A DNA stretch of 14,919 nt from Treponema sp. (GTDB lineage: Bacteria > Spirochaetota > Spirochaetia > Treponematales > UBA12059): positions 1 through 14,919 of the forward strand of contig JAAYUR010000445.1 in the NCBI GenBank assembly GCA_012517645.1, in the 5' to 3' direction. The translations under genes and the position numbers were made by a program. Each line of letters begins with the position of its first letter. The first letter of the stretch is position 1. This document shows, piece by piece, positions 5,796 through 14,163 of the stretch. Under the pieces are notes generated by a model that was not told where the DNA came from, searched no databases, and was given only the letters and a program-made list of their open reading frames with translations.

Positions 5796-6701
5796 TTAGA
5801 ATCCGCTGTCGCCCTTGATCGTGAGCCCCCCGGTCTGCTCGACCCAGATCGTGAAGGCATCCCCGGTCCGGACCTTTCGCCGCACCGCCGCGCCGAAGAC
5901 GCTCCGCAGGATGCCCGCCTTCCTGCGGGCGCCCTCGTCCTCCAGGAGGTTCATCAGCTCCTCCAGGCGGGAGTCGTAGGTCTTCGGATCTATCCCGTAT
6001 ATCTCCGCCTCGGATCTACGGTACAGCAGGGGGACCCCCTGGTCGTCCAACAGGGCCAGCTCCCGGCCCTCCGCGGGGGCTTGAAGGTTTCCGTATACCC
6101 GGTACGGCAGGGCAAGGTTCACCCTTCGGCCGGACTCTATCTCGGAATAGGCGAAATCCAGGACCAGGGCGTCCACGAAGACCTCGGAGCCCTCTATTTC
6201 CGCTTCCTGGGTGCGGACCGGCTTAGCGGGGGTTCGGGAATCGTAGAAAGCCAGGGAGAGCCGTGCGGTCCGCCCGTCCGCGGAAAGGACCCGGACGTCC
6301 GCGACCCGATACCGCCGCTCGAGGTTGCGGACCACAGCGGACAGTTCGGAGATGCGGGCGCGGTTCGCCTCGATTTGGTCCAGGACCCGGATGGAATCCG
6401 AAACCCCGACCAGGAGCACAGCACCCACGAGCACGGCGGCCAGGGTGGGAAGCACCGCTGCGGCGGAGGCCAGGCTCCCGTAGAGCTCCCGGATCAGGAC
6501 ACCCATCGCCTGGGCCGCGCCCATCCGCCTTCCCGAAGCCTCGCAGGCCAGGAACCGATCCCGCAACGCCCCGGATACCCGCAGGATGAGGCCTAAGGCC
6601 AGGATTCCTCCCAGGATCGCCCAGCCCGTCGGCCGGGTCAGCAAGAAGGCGACCGCATCCGCCGCCGCGAAGAGGGGGCCCTTGAGACGATCGATATCCA
6701 A
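5796..6701 (-). CDS. Unrecognised membrane protein, 301 aa, paralogue of its upstream neighbour
   Basis: I do not recognise this protein. It has a short N-terminal region, two membrane segments (about 26-43 and 79-100) with a basic loop between them, then a coiled-coil-like stretch (about 102-130) and a C-terminal domain of alternating strands (about 132-297) including RVNLALPYRVYGNLQAP and GDAFTIWVEQTGGLTI. The C-terminal domain aligns end to end by eye with residues 51-197 of the 199-aa protein encoded just upstream. The start is a TTG 1 nt after the upstream stop, supported by GGAGG 6 nt before it. It is the last gene of the ligA unit. Its topology suggests a C-terminal domain outside the cytoplasm, probably in the periplasm. 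Nothing in the sequence identifies a catalytic function. Confidence 0.85.
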   Translation of the reverse strand: MDIDRLKGPLFAAADAVAFLLTRPTGWAILGGILALGLILRVSGALRDRFLACEASGRRMGAAQAMGVLIRELYGSLASAAAVLPTLAAVLVGAVLLVGVSDSIRVLDQIEANRARISELSAVVRNLERRYRVADVRVLSADGRTARLSLAFYDSRTPAKPVRTQEAEIEGSEVFVDALVLDFAYSEIESGRRVNLALPYRVYGNLQAPAEGRELALLDDQGVPLLYRRSEAEIYGIDPKTYDSRLEELMNLLEDEGARRKAGILRSVFGAAVRRKVRTGDAFTIWVEQTGGLTIKGDSGF

Positions 6702-6702
6702 A

Positions 6703-7302
6703 TCAGTCCTCCAGGATTTCGATGCCGCCCTTCGGCCGGGCGACTACCTTGTAGACTACGCCGGGCTGGAAGGCCGCGATGCGGGCGATATCGTGCACGA
6801 CGCTCCCGAAGGATCCCGAGGGTTCCCGATCCTCCTTGAGGGCTTGGAACAGGTCCGTAAGCCTTGCCCTGCCGAGCTGTCCGAAATCCGCTCCCTCGAA
6901 AACCGCGGGGAACCCTTCTTTGTCGTAGCGGGGGAAGAGGTTCGTCCCGGAGGAGGGGGCCAAGCGATCCGTGAAAATCCGGCGAGGGAAAGCGAGGTAC
7001 CGTCCCGCCGCGGGCACGACGGAAAAATCGAAGGAGAGCTCTGTCCCCGGCCAGGTCATCTCCAGAAGGTCCACCTCGTTCCCGGCCAGGTCGTACAACC
7101 GAACCCGGGCCTTGACCAGCCCCTTGTCCCGTTCCAGGACCATGAAGCGGATCGGTACGAGCTCCTCCTTCAGGGCTTGGATGCCCTTTTCCAGGCGGGC
7201 GATTTCCGCCTTCTGAAGGGCTGTCAGGGCGGTCAGACCCAGGAAGACCAGCCCGAGGGCCAAGAGGACGGCCATGAACAGACCGGAACCGCTGCGTTTC
7301 AT
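6703..7302 (-). CDS. Unrecognised membrane-anchored protein, 199 aa, encoded directly after ligA
   Basis: I do not recognise this protein. The ATG at 7300-7302 overlaps the ligA stop as ATGA; the open frame continues upstream inside ligA, but that part is a shadow. The product starts MKRSGSGLFM, has one membrane segment (about 8-29), a short coiled-coil-like helix (about 30-48, QKAEIARLEKGIQALKEE), then a predicted periplasmic domain with strands LVKARVRLYD (62-71), TELSFDFSV (87-95), YLAFPRRIF (102-110) and VVYKVVARPKGGIEI (182-196). This order of helix, strands, then a late helix and final strands repeats in the next gene, so the two look like a divergent tandem pair. The basic first residues and single segment suggest the C-terminus faces outward. 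No catalytic motif, lipobox or known domain is visible. Confidence 0.85.
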   Translation of the reverse strand: MKRSGSGLFMAVLLALGLVFLGLTALTALQKAEIARLEKGIQALKEELVPIRFMVLERDKGLVKARVRLYDLAGNEVDLLEMTWPGTELSFDFSVVPAAGRYLAFPRRIFTDRLAPSSGTNLFPRYDKEGFPAVFEGADFGQLGRARLTDLFQALKEDREPSGSFGSVVHDIARIAAFQPGVVYKVVARPKGGIEILED

Positions 7303-9221
7303 GTTGTTCCCTCCACCAGGGCGAGGAAGGTCTCCTCGTCGATAACCGGGACTCCGAGGGCCCGGGCCTTGCGGTTCTTGTCGGAACCGGACTCCGGATC
7401 GTTCGTCACCAGATAGGATAGATCCTTCGTGACCGAGGATTTTACGGAGCCGCCCCGGGCCTTGACCCGGGCCTCCGCCTGGCTCCGCTTCATGGATCGG
7501 AGCTCGCCGGTAAAACAGAAGCTCTTGCCGGCCAGCGGACCGGCCGCGGCGGGGGGCCGAATCCGGACGGCCCCGCATGCGGTCAGCGCGTCGATCTCAG
7601 GGCCCAGGGCGGCGAGCCCTTCCACAAGGGTACGGGCCGTTATCTCCCCGAAGCCTTCCACCGCGGCTAGATCCTCGGGCGCAGCGGCCCGGAGCTTTTC
7701 CAGGCTATCGAAGCCCGCGGCTACGGCCTTCTCCGCAACCAGGACCCCGATCCCCTCGATGTCCAGGCCCGCAACGAACTCGGCCAGGCTCACCTCGTTC
7801 CGGGCGGAGAGGTTTCTCAGAATTTTCCGGGCCAGCACGTCCCCCATGCGATCGAAGGCCGCAAGCTCTTCCGCCCGCAGGCTATAGAGATCCGCTATGG
7901 TCCGGACCCTCCCGGACGAATGGAGCTTGCCCAGGATCACGGCCCCGAAATCCCGAACGTCCAGGACGGAAAGCCACTTTTCCAGACGGTGCAGGGACTT
8001 CTTGGGGCACTCCGGATTGGGGCAATACAGCCGGGTTCCCTCGTCCACCAAGACGGATCCGCAGGATGGGCAGGTCGAGGGGACGGGAATCTCTTCCGCG
8101 TCGGGAGGGTTTTCGACCAGGGACTCGATCTTGGGGATGATCTCGCCGCGTTTGGTTATGACGACCCGGCTTCCGATTTTGAGGGAAAGGGAGCGGATCA
8201 TGTCGGTGTTGCAGAGGTTGGCCCGCTGGACTACGGTTCCCGCCAGGCGCACGGGATCCAGGATGCCGATGGGCGTGAAGTTCGCCCCCGACTCGCTCCA
8301 TTCCACCCGGCGTACCGTCGAGACCGCCTCTTCCGGGGAGAACTTGAAGGCTATCTGTTTTTCAGGCCGGGCTCGGGCCATGTCCACCGGGTCGATCTCG
8401 TTTCCCTTGACCACCAGGCCGTCGATGTCATAGGGAAGACCGGGGCGGACGTCCATGACGCGGGCCCGCCAGTCAACGACCTCCTCGGGAGAGGAGCAGA
8501 TCCGGAGGGGAACGGTTTCGAAGCCCATCCTGGACAGCCACGCGAGCTTGGATTTTTCATCCGGGAAATACCTGTCGTCCCGGGAGACGGGGGCGCTCCC
8601 GGAGGCGGAAGCGTCTGCGACGGCCGACGCGTCGTAGCAGATAACCCGGAGGTCCTCGCTCCCGGCCCCGTCCTTTCGTTTCATTAGGCCGTTGGCGGCG
8701 TTTCGGCAGTTCGCCTTGTCCGAGTACTTTTTCCTATGGATCTCCCGGGTCATGATGACTTCCCCGCGCACCGCCCCGGTAAACGGCTCCGGCAAACGGC
8801 TTAAGACACCCGCCATTCGGCGGGCATTGGGGGTTATCTCATCCCCGACCTGTCCGTCCCCCCGGGTGACCGCCCGGGACAGGTTCCCCGCCTCGTACTG
8901 GAGCTCCAGGGAAGCCCCGTCCAGCTTGTACTGCACCAGGTACTCGGGGTGGCGGACCTTGGCCGCCCACTTGAGGAATTCCTCGGGGCTCGTGGCCTTC
9001 TCCTGGCTGCCCATGGGCATGAGATGGCGGACCTTGGGAAAGCCGTCGGCGGCATCCGCTCCGATTTTTCGAAGCACGGGACTGTCCGGGGACAGGGCCG
9101 CGAGTTCATCCCGAAGCTTGTCGAACTCCTCGTCGGAGATCTCGGGCTGGGAGTTGTAGTAGAGGTCGTTATGCCGCTCGACCAAGGCCTCCAGTTCCCG
9201 TACCCGTTCCGCCGTGTCCAT
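7299..9221 (-). CDS. ligA: NAD+-dependent DNA ligase LigA
   Basis: The 640-aa protein seals nicks in DNA using NAD+. Domains in order: Ia (HNDLYYNSQPEISDEEFDKL, 17-36), adenylation domain with catalytic Lys99 in YKLDG (98-102), TRGDGQVGDE (119-128) and YDIDGLVVK (264-272), an OB domain (about 310-375), a four-Cys zinc finger (Cys384, 387, 400, 405), helix-hairpin-helix repeats (about 410-550) and a C-terminal BRCT domain (562-637). It is divergent: the usual PMLSL is PMGSQ (69-73) and the usual RNAAAGSLRQLD region reads RNAANGLMKRKD. The frame is open to 9533, but the ATG at 9219-9221 gives the family N-terminus and lies 66 nt after the predicted transcription start. A GGAGG is 11 nt upstream, a rather long gap. 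The stop overlaps the next ATG. Confidence 0.96.
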   Translation of the reverse strand: MDTAERVRELEALVERHNDLYYNSQPEISDEEFDKLRDELAALSPDSPVLRKIGADAADGFPKVRHLMPMGSQEKATSPEEFLKWAAKVRHPEYLVQYKLDGASLELQYEAGNLSRAVTRGDGQVGDEITPNARRMAGVLSRLPEPFTGAVRGEVIMTREIHRKKYSDKANCRNAANGLMKRKDGAGSEDLRVICYDASAVADASASGSAPVSRDDRYFPDEKSKLAWLSRMGFETVPLRICSSPEEVVDWRARVMDVRPGLPYDIDGLVVKGNEIDPVDMARARPEKQIAFKFSPEEAVSTVRRVEWSESGANFTPIGILDPVRLAGTVVQRANLCNTDMIRSLSLKIGSRVVITKRGEIIPKIESLVENPPDAEEIPVPSTCPSCGSVLVDEGTRLYCPNPECPKKSLHRLEKWLSVLDVRDFGAVILGKLHSSGRVRTIADLYSLRAEELAAFDRMGDVLARKILRNLSARNEVSLAEFVAGLDIEGIGVLVAEKAVAAGFDSLEKLRAAAPEDLAAVEGFGEITARTLVEGLAALGPEIDALTACGAVRIRPPAAAGPLAGKSFCFTGELRSMKRSQAEARVKARGGSVKSSVTKDLSYLVTNDPESGSDKNRKARALGVPVIDEETFLALVEGTT

Positions 9222-9293
9222 CCGTGTCCGTCCCTCCCGTACCCGATGACGGGCCGCTTCCGGCCTAGGCCGCAGGGCCCGCGGTTCAGATGG

Positions 9294-9322
9294 ATTGTAC
9301 CGCCCCCGGAGGGGGATGTCAA
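9294..9322 (-). promoter_or_regulatory. Near-consensus promoter for ligA, with an inverted repeat in its spacer
   Basis: On the minus strand TTGACA (9317-9322) and TACAAT (9294-9299) are exactly 17 nt apart; matches are 6 of 6 and 5 of 6. The expected start is near 9287, about 66 nt before the ligA ATG. The spacer holds CCCCC-TCC-GGGGG, a short inverted repeat lying between the two boxes. The leader also contains the palindrome GGCCTAGGCC. Confidence 0.85.
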
Positions 9323-9329
9323 AACCGCC

Positions 9330-9359
9330 TTGACCTTCCATCCCGCCTCGGCCTAGTCT
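9330..9359 (+). promoter_or_regulatory. Possible divergent promoter for the MFS gene
   Basis: On the plus strand TTGACC (9330-9335) lies 18 nt before TAGTCT (9354-9359). The -35 is good (5 of 6) and the -10 poor (3 of 6). It would start transcription near 9366, about 50 nt before the chosen MFS start. Its -35 box lies 7 nt from the ligA -35 box, back to back. Confidence 0.4.
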
Positions 9360-9414
9360 GGATCTTCGCGAATCGTCCGCCGAGATCCGTACCGGCGCTA
9401 GGAGCTTGCATCCC

Positions 9415-10728
9415 GTGAACCCAGCGAAGCCCCCCGCCCTGTCCGCGGGATTGCGGAAAATGGCCGTCATCGGTCCCGCCGCGTTCCTGAACAGCATGGG
9501 CATCGGCAGCGTCAACCTCGGCCTCATCTTCATCCTTCGGGAGGTATTCCACGCCCCCCCGGCGATGGTAGGGCGATTCGGAGCCCTCTGGTCCCTGGTC
9601 TACTTCGCCTCCTGCTTGGTCTTCCGAAACCTGACGGCCCGCCTTGTTCCTCGGAATTCCATGACGTTCATGACCGCGGCATCCGCGGTCATCATCCTAT
9701 CGCTCTGCGCGGTTCCAAGCCTGCCGGCAGCCTTCATCGCCTATTCCGCGTTCGGGGCGGTTCTAGCCTTTTTTTGGCCCCCCCTCATGGGCTGGCTGTC
9801 CCGGGGACTGGAAGGCCGCGACCTATCCCGCGCGACAGGCCTGTTCAGCTTTTCCTGGAGCCTGGGGGGTATCGTAAGCCCCTACCTGGCGGGGACCCTG
9901 AGCGAGCGGGGGAAATTCCTTCCCCTCTGGTTCGCGGTCGCGATGTTCACCGCGAACGCGGTCTTCCTGCAGGTCTCGAAGAGGTTCCTTCGGGACTCGG
10001 ACGAGAGGCCGGCCCCCTCCCTCGCACGGTCCGCTTCCGTTCGGGACGAGAGCACCCCCCTGCGGTTTTCCGCCTGGACTTCCGTGTTCGTTCTGTACGC
10101 CGCCGTCGGCATCCTGGCCAACATCTTTCCGCTCTTCGCTCGGGCCGAGCTGGGCCTTTCTGAATCCCGGACGGGGCTTCTGATCACCGTCCGGACGGCA
10201 GCCACGACGGCGGGGTTTCTCTTCTTCGGCCGCTCCTCTTTCTGGAGGTTCCGGAAAGGCCTCTTGCCGGTGCCCACATCCTTGGCCGCCGGAGCCGCCC
10301 TGATCCTGGCCCTGGCGGCCGGTGTTCTCCCGGTCTTGGCCGCGGGCCTCGTGATTTTCGGCTTTGCAGCGGCCTGGGCCTACAACAGCTCCATGTTCTA
10401 CGGGGCTTCGGGAGCGTCCGATCGGGACCGCCGGATGACCGTGCACGAAGCCCTGCTAACCGTCGGCCAGGTCTTCGGATCCCTCCTGGGGGGAATCCTC
10501 TACCAGGCGTCGTCCATGCGAGCGGTCTTCCTGTTCACCGCCTTCCTGGCGGGCGCGGGGGTCTGGACGCAGTCGTGGATGGCCCGACGCCGCTTCGGGG
10601 AAACGCCCGCCCAAAGGCCGCCCCTGGGCATGGATGGGCGGCTGTTTCCGGGACCGAGCGCGGAGAACGGGGACCCCGATAGCACGGAGAAAAGCGATGA
10701 GCTTCCGGGGCACGGCTCAGCCGGCTAG
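9415..10728 (+). CDS. Major facilitator superfamily transporter, substrate unknown
   Basis: The product (437 aa from the chosen start) is hydrophobic throughout, with about 12 membrane segments in two halves separated by a hydrophilic linker (about 190-220, with many Arg, Ser and Asp). The first segment begins near MAVIGPAAFLNSMGIG. The middle of the first half carries FFWPPLMGWLSRGL and GLFSFSWSLGGIVSPYLAG, a pattern common in MFS carriers. A polar tail of about 45 residues follows the last segment. I chose GTG at 9415 over TTG at 9406, because AGGAG at 9399-9403 is about 11 nt from the GTG but only 2 nt from the TTG. It is divergent from ligA and its 3' end overlaps mfd by 12 nt. The substrate cannot be read from sequence; an exporter or importer of small molecules is possible. 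Confidence 0.88.
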   Translation: MNPAKPPALSAGLRKMAVIGPAAFLNSMGIGSVNLGLIFILREVFHAPPAMVGRFGALWSLVYFASCLVFRNLTARLVPRNSMTFMTAASAVIILSLCAVPSLPAAFIAYSAFGAVLAFFWPPLMGWLSRGLEGRDLSRATGLFSFSWSLGGIVSPYLAGTLSERGKFLPLWFAVAMFTANAVFLQVSKRFLRDSDERPAPSLARSASVRDESTPLRFSAWTSVFVLYAAVGILANIFPLFARAELGLSESRTGLLITVRTAATTAGFLFFGRSSFWRFRKGLLPVPTSLAAGAALILALAAGVLPVLAAGLVIFGFAAAWAYNSSMFYGASGASDRDRRMTVHEALLTVGQVFGSLLGGILYQASSMRAVFLFTAFLAGAGVWTQSWMARRRFGETPAQRPPLGMDGRLFPGPSAENGDPDSTEKSDELPGHGSAG

Positions 10729-10742
10729 AGCCGCCAGCTTTT
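10714..10742 (+). terminator. Weak terminator-like hairpin at the MFS/mfd 3' overlap
   Basis: On the plus strand GGCTC (10714-10718) and GAGCC (10728-10732) can pair around AGCCGGCT, itself a palindrome. After a 6-nt gap there is only a run of four T (10739-10742). It spans the stops of both convergent genes. The stem is short and the T tract poor, so this is at best a weak plus-strand terminator. Confidence 0.3.
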
Positions 10743-13700
10743 CCCGGATGAACTCGCTCTTCTCCCGCAGGCCGATGGGCCCTGTCGAGATGGACAGGAC
10801 GTTGGGGCGCTTGGGATCGAGCTTTATCTTCTGACCGCTCTCCCGCATCAGCCGGAGAAGACGCTCCACGGAGACCTTGGCCACCTTGGAGAATTCAACG
10901 GTGACGAAGCCGCCCCGCTCCTTGAGGGAGGATATGGCGAGTCGCTTGCACAAAAGGCGGATTTCCGCCAGGGCCAGGAGGCTTGCGGCCTCGTCCGGCA
11001 GGGGGCCGAAGCGGTCCTCGAACTCCCGGTACAGGGCTTCCAGGTCCTCCTGGGAATAGACCGAAGCGATCTTCTTGTACATCTCCATCTTCACCGCGCT
11101 CTGGGTGACGTAATCGTCCGGGATGTAGCCGGCGTAGTCGAGTTCGAGGTAGGGATCCTCCTCGGGCTCCCAGCCCTCCTGGGTCAGGCGAGCAACGGCC
11201 TCGTCCAAGAGACGCAGGTATAGATCGAAGCCCACGGCGTAGATGTCCCCGGACTGCTCCCGGCCCAGGAGGTTTCCCGCCCCGCGGACTTCAAGGTCCT
11301 TCATGGCGATCTTGAACCCCGAACCCAGCTCCGTGAAATCCGAGATGATCTGCAGGCGCTTCATGGCGATCTCCGAGAGGGTCCGTCTGTCCGGATAGAA
11401 TAGATACGCGTACGCGACGCGGTCCGAGCGGCCCACTCTTCCGCGCAATTGGTACAGCTGGGAAATCCCGTAGACGTCCGCCCGGTCTATGATGATGGTG
11501 TTGACGTTGGGGATGTCGATCCCGTTCTCGATGATGGTCGTGGATACCAGGACGTGGAAGCCGCCGTGGATGAACCGGTGCATCACGTCCTCGAGTTCCC
11601 GTCCGTCCATCTGGCCGTGGGCCGTTTCCACCATCACTTCCGGAACCAGGGAGGCCAGCCGGACGCGCACGTCCTCCAGGCTCTCTATCCGGTTGTGCAG
11701 GAAGAAGACCTGGCCCTCCCTCTCCACCTCCCTGCGGATCGCCTGCGCGATCTTCTGGTCGTCGTACTCATCCACGAAGGTCCGGATCGGGTGGCGGTTG
11801 GACGGAGGCGTCGTAAGGACGGACATGTCCCGGATCTTGAGCAGCGACATGTGCAGAGTCCTCGGGATGGGAGTCGCCGTCAGGGTAAGGCAGTCCACGG
11901 AGGCCTTGATCTCCTTGAGGCGTTCCTTGTCCTTCACCCCGAACCGCTGTTCCTCGTCCACGATCAGGAGCCCGAGCTCCTTGAAGGCGATGTCCTTCTG
12001 GAGGATACGATGGGTTCCGACCAGGATGTCCACGGCCCCCGTCCTCGCCTCTTCCACGATCCTGCGCTGGTCTTTCCTGTCCACCAGCCGAGAAAGCATG
12101 GCGATGCGGACCGGGAAGTCGGAGAACCTCTCCGCCATGGTCTCGTAGTGTTGTTCCGCAAGGATGGTCGTAGGCGCCAGAAAGGCGACCTGCTTGCCCC
12201 CCATCACCGCCTTGAACGCCGCCCTCAGTGCTATCTCGGTCTTGCCGTAGCCTACGTCCCCGCAGATCAGGCGGTCCATGGGTTTGTCGGATTCCATGTC
12301 CTCCTTGACCTCGGCGATACAGCGGAGCTGGTCCTCGGTCTCCTCGTACGGGAAGGCGGCCTCGAAGGCGGTCTGCCACTCCCCGTCCGGGGGAAACGCG
12401 AAGCCCCGAGCCGTCCTGCGCCGGGAGTAGATCCGGATCAGGCGCTCCGCCAGATCCTCCACGGACTTTCGAACCCTGTTCTTCCGGTTTTCCCAGCTCT
12501 TGGATCCCAGACGGTCGAGCCGGGGTTCCTCTCCCTCGTTCCCGATGTACCTCTGGACGAGATTGGCCTGCTCGATGGGCACGAATACCGTCTCGCCCTC
12601 GGCGTACTCGATCTTCACGTAGTCCCGATCGTTGCCCAGGACCCGCATTCGTTCGATGGATACGAAGCGGCCGATCCCGTAGTTCACGTGCACCACGAAA
12701 TCCCCGGGGGCCAGTTCGATGAAGGTGTCGATGATCCTGGAGCGGGCGGTCTTGAGGGATTTGGGAGCTCGCTTCCGCCGGCCGAAGATCTCGTTTTCCT
12801 GGATCAGCAGAAGCCGGAGCTCCGGGACGGAGAATCCCGCGGAAAGGCCCGCGGGCTCGACCCGGACGGGATAGTCCTTGAGCATGAGGCGGATCCGCTC
12901 CGCCTGGACGTCCGTCTCCGCGAAGATCCGGACGTCGTACCCGCTGCGGGTCAGGGTCCCCAGCTCCTCCTTGAAGTAGGTGATGTTCCCGAAAAAGGAA
13001 CGGGACGGTTCGGAGGCGAAGCCAAGCCGCCCCTCGGCGGAGGAGTCCGCCAGGCTCCAGGTTCGTACGACCCGGGGCAGCTCCGCCACGGCGCGCTCGA
13101 AGTCGACCAGTTGGGTTTCCGGAGGGGGGACCGGGCCCTCGAGGGACGCCTTTCGGTACAGTCCCGCGAACTCCCGGGAGATCGCCTCGGCCTGGCCGGA
13201 AAGACGCTCCCGTTCCGCCAAGAATACGACCGCGTTCTCGGGGAGATAGTCAAAGAGAGAGGAAGGTCGGTCGAAGGCCAGAGGGAAGAGGAGCTCTTCC
13301 CCCTGGACCTCCCCGAAGTCCTTGAGGGCCGAGCCTAGGAGGCGGGCCTTCTCGGGGCCGTAGTCTCGCAGCCCGGAGAGCCGCCGGACCAGCGCGGCCC
13401 TCCGTTCCTCGTCCCAGACCACCTCCTTGACCGGGCGGAGCACCACGCGCTCCTCCCGGGAGGTCCGGGAGCTCTGGTCCGCGGGATCGAAGCGCCGGAT
13501 TTCCTCGACCTCGTCGAACTCGAAGACCACCCGCCAGGCCTCCTCGTCCCCGGGCAGGAAGACGTCCAGGACCTCGCCCCGAAGCGCGAACTCCCCGGGG
13601 AGGGAAACCCTGGGAACCCGGAGGTACCCGTAGGCGGACAGACGCTCCGTGACCGCTTCCGGATCGAAGCTCTGTCCCCGCTCGAGGGCGAAAAGGAGAC

Positions 13701-14148
13701 TCCCGAAGTAGTCCGGAGGGGGAACCGGGGTAAGGGCCGCTCGCTGGCTCGCCACGACCACGACGGACTCGCCGGGAATCCCATTGGGGAAGCCGTCCCC
13801 GCGGCCCAGGGCCCGGGCCAGGGCGGCGCTCCGCTCCCCGAAGACCGGAGCGCGGGTAGAGACGGGTCGGTACGCGGCGGTTCCCCACCAGGGGAAGGTT
13901 TCCGCCTCCACCCCCGCCAGCTCGAGGTCCCGGGCGAAGGCCTCCGCCTCCAGGTCCGTTGGAAGGATCACCAGGAGGGGCAGCCCGAGCCGCTCGCGGC
14001 AGAGAGCCGCTAGCAGGGCAGGATAGGCGCCCTCCAGGCCCCCGCAGTCGACGGGGAAGCGAGCGTCCGCCAGGCTGGAAAGGAATTCCCGAACGGGAAC
14101 CGAGGATTCTAGGCGGGCGAGTACATCCAGCAGGTATAATGATTTCAT
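10717..14148 (-). CDS. mfd: Transcription-repair coupling factor Mfd
   Basis: The 1143-aa ATPase removes RNA polymerase stalled at DNA lesions and recruits UvrA. Parts in order: UvrB-like N-terminal domains (about 1-330), the RNA-polymerase-interacting domain (about 475-555; APGDFVVHVNYGIGRF at 480-495), the RecG-like helicase motor with Walker A GDVGYGKTE (630-638), DEEQ (731-734), TATPIPRT (757-764) and QLRGRVGRSDR (900-910), the translocation motif region after it, and a C-terminal D7 domain. The frame is open to 14508, but the ATG at 14146-14148 gives a family-like N-terminus and a length like the 1148-aa E. coli protein. No good Shine-Dalgarno precedes it, so initiation may depend on a short leader. 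The 3' end overlaps the MFS gene tail to tail. Confidence 0.96.
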   Translation of the reverse strand: MKSLYLLDVLARLESSVPVREFLSSLADARFPVDCGGLEGAYPALLAALCRERLGLPLLVILPTDLEAEAFARDLELAGVEAETFPWWGTAAYRPVSTRAPVFGERSAALARALGRGDGFPNGIPGESVVVVASQRAALTPVPPPDYFGSLLFALERGQSFDPEAVTERLSAYGYLRVPRVSLPGEFALRGEVLDVFLPGDEEAWRVVFEFDEVEEIRRFDPADQSSRTSREERVVLRPVKEVVWDEERRAALVRRLSGLRDYGPEKARLLGSALKDFGEVQGEELLFPLAFDRPSSLFDYLPENAVVFLAERERLSGQAEAISREFAGLYRKASLEGPVPPPETQLVDFERAVAELPRVVRTWSLADSSAEGRLGFASEPSRSFFGNITYFKEELGTLTRSGYDVRIFAETDVQAERIRLMLKDYPVRVEPAGLSAGFSVPELRLLLIQENEIFGRRKRAPKSLKTARSRIIDTFIELAPGDFVVHVNYGIGRFVSIERMRVLGNDRDYVKIEYAEGETVFVPIEQANLVQRYIGNEGEEPRLDRLGSKSWENRKNRVRKSVEDLAERLIRIYSRRRTARGFAFPPDGEWQTAFEAAFPYEETEDQLRCIAEVKEDMESDKPMDRLICGDVGYGKTEIALRAAFKAVMGGKQVAFLAPTTILAEQHYETMAERFSDFPVRIAMLSRLVDRKDQRRIVEEARTGAVDILVGTHRILQKDIAFKELGLLIVDEEQRFGVKDKERLKEIKASVDCLTLTATPIPRTLHMSLLKIRDMSVLTTPPSNRHPIRTFVDEYDDQKIAQAIRREVEREGQVFFLHNRIESLEDVRVRLASLVPEVMVETAHGQMDGRELEDVMHRFIHGGFHVLVSTTIIENGIDIPNVNTIIIDRADVYGISQLYQLRGRVGRSDRVAYAYLFYPDRRTLSEIAMKRLQIISDFTELGSGFKIAMKDLEVRGAGNLLGREQSGDIYAVGFDLYLRLLDEAVARLTQEGWEPEEDPYLELDYAGYIPDDYVTQSAVKMEMYKKIASVYSQEDLEALYREFEDRFGPLPDEAASLLALAEIRLLCKRLAISSLKERGGFVTVEFSKVAKVSVERLLRLMRESGQKIKLDPKRPNVLSISTGPIGLREKSEFIREKLAALAG

Positions 14149-14163
14149 GCAAGGTTTCCGAGA

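Noticed and set aside
5663..5860. 65-codon minus-strand frame between the 301-aa gene and argS
   Set aside because: It overlaps the end of the 301-aa gene and the start of argS, is Arg/Ser/Pro-rich and has no supporting ribosome binding site.
7303..7578. 92-residue N-terminal extension of the 199-aa membrane protein
   Set aside because: This part is out of frame inside the BRCT domain of ligA; the ATGA overlap gives a natural start followed by a membrane segment.
9222..9533. 104-residue N-terminal extension of LigA
   Set aside because: It has no family similarity, covers the near-consensus ligA promoter and overlaps the divergent MFS gene.
11449..13338. 629-codon plus-strand frame opposite mfd
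   Set aside because: It is a shadow of the conserved mfd coding sequence, with no family-like motif.
14135..14140. Perfect TATAAT on the plus strand inside the start of mfd
   Set aside because: No -35 box lies at a suitable distance and it would start transcription about 260 nt before the exported-protein gene; TATAAT here is also explained by codons of MKSLYL.
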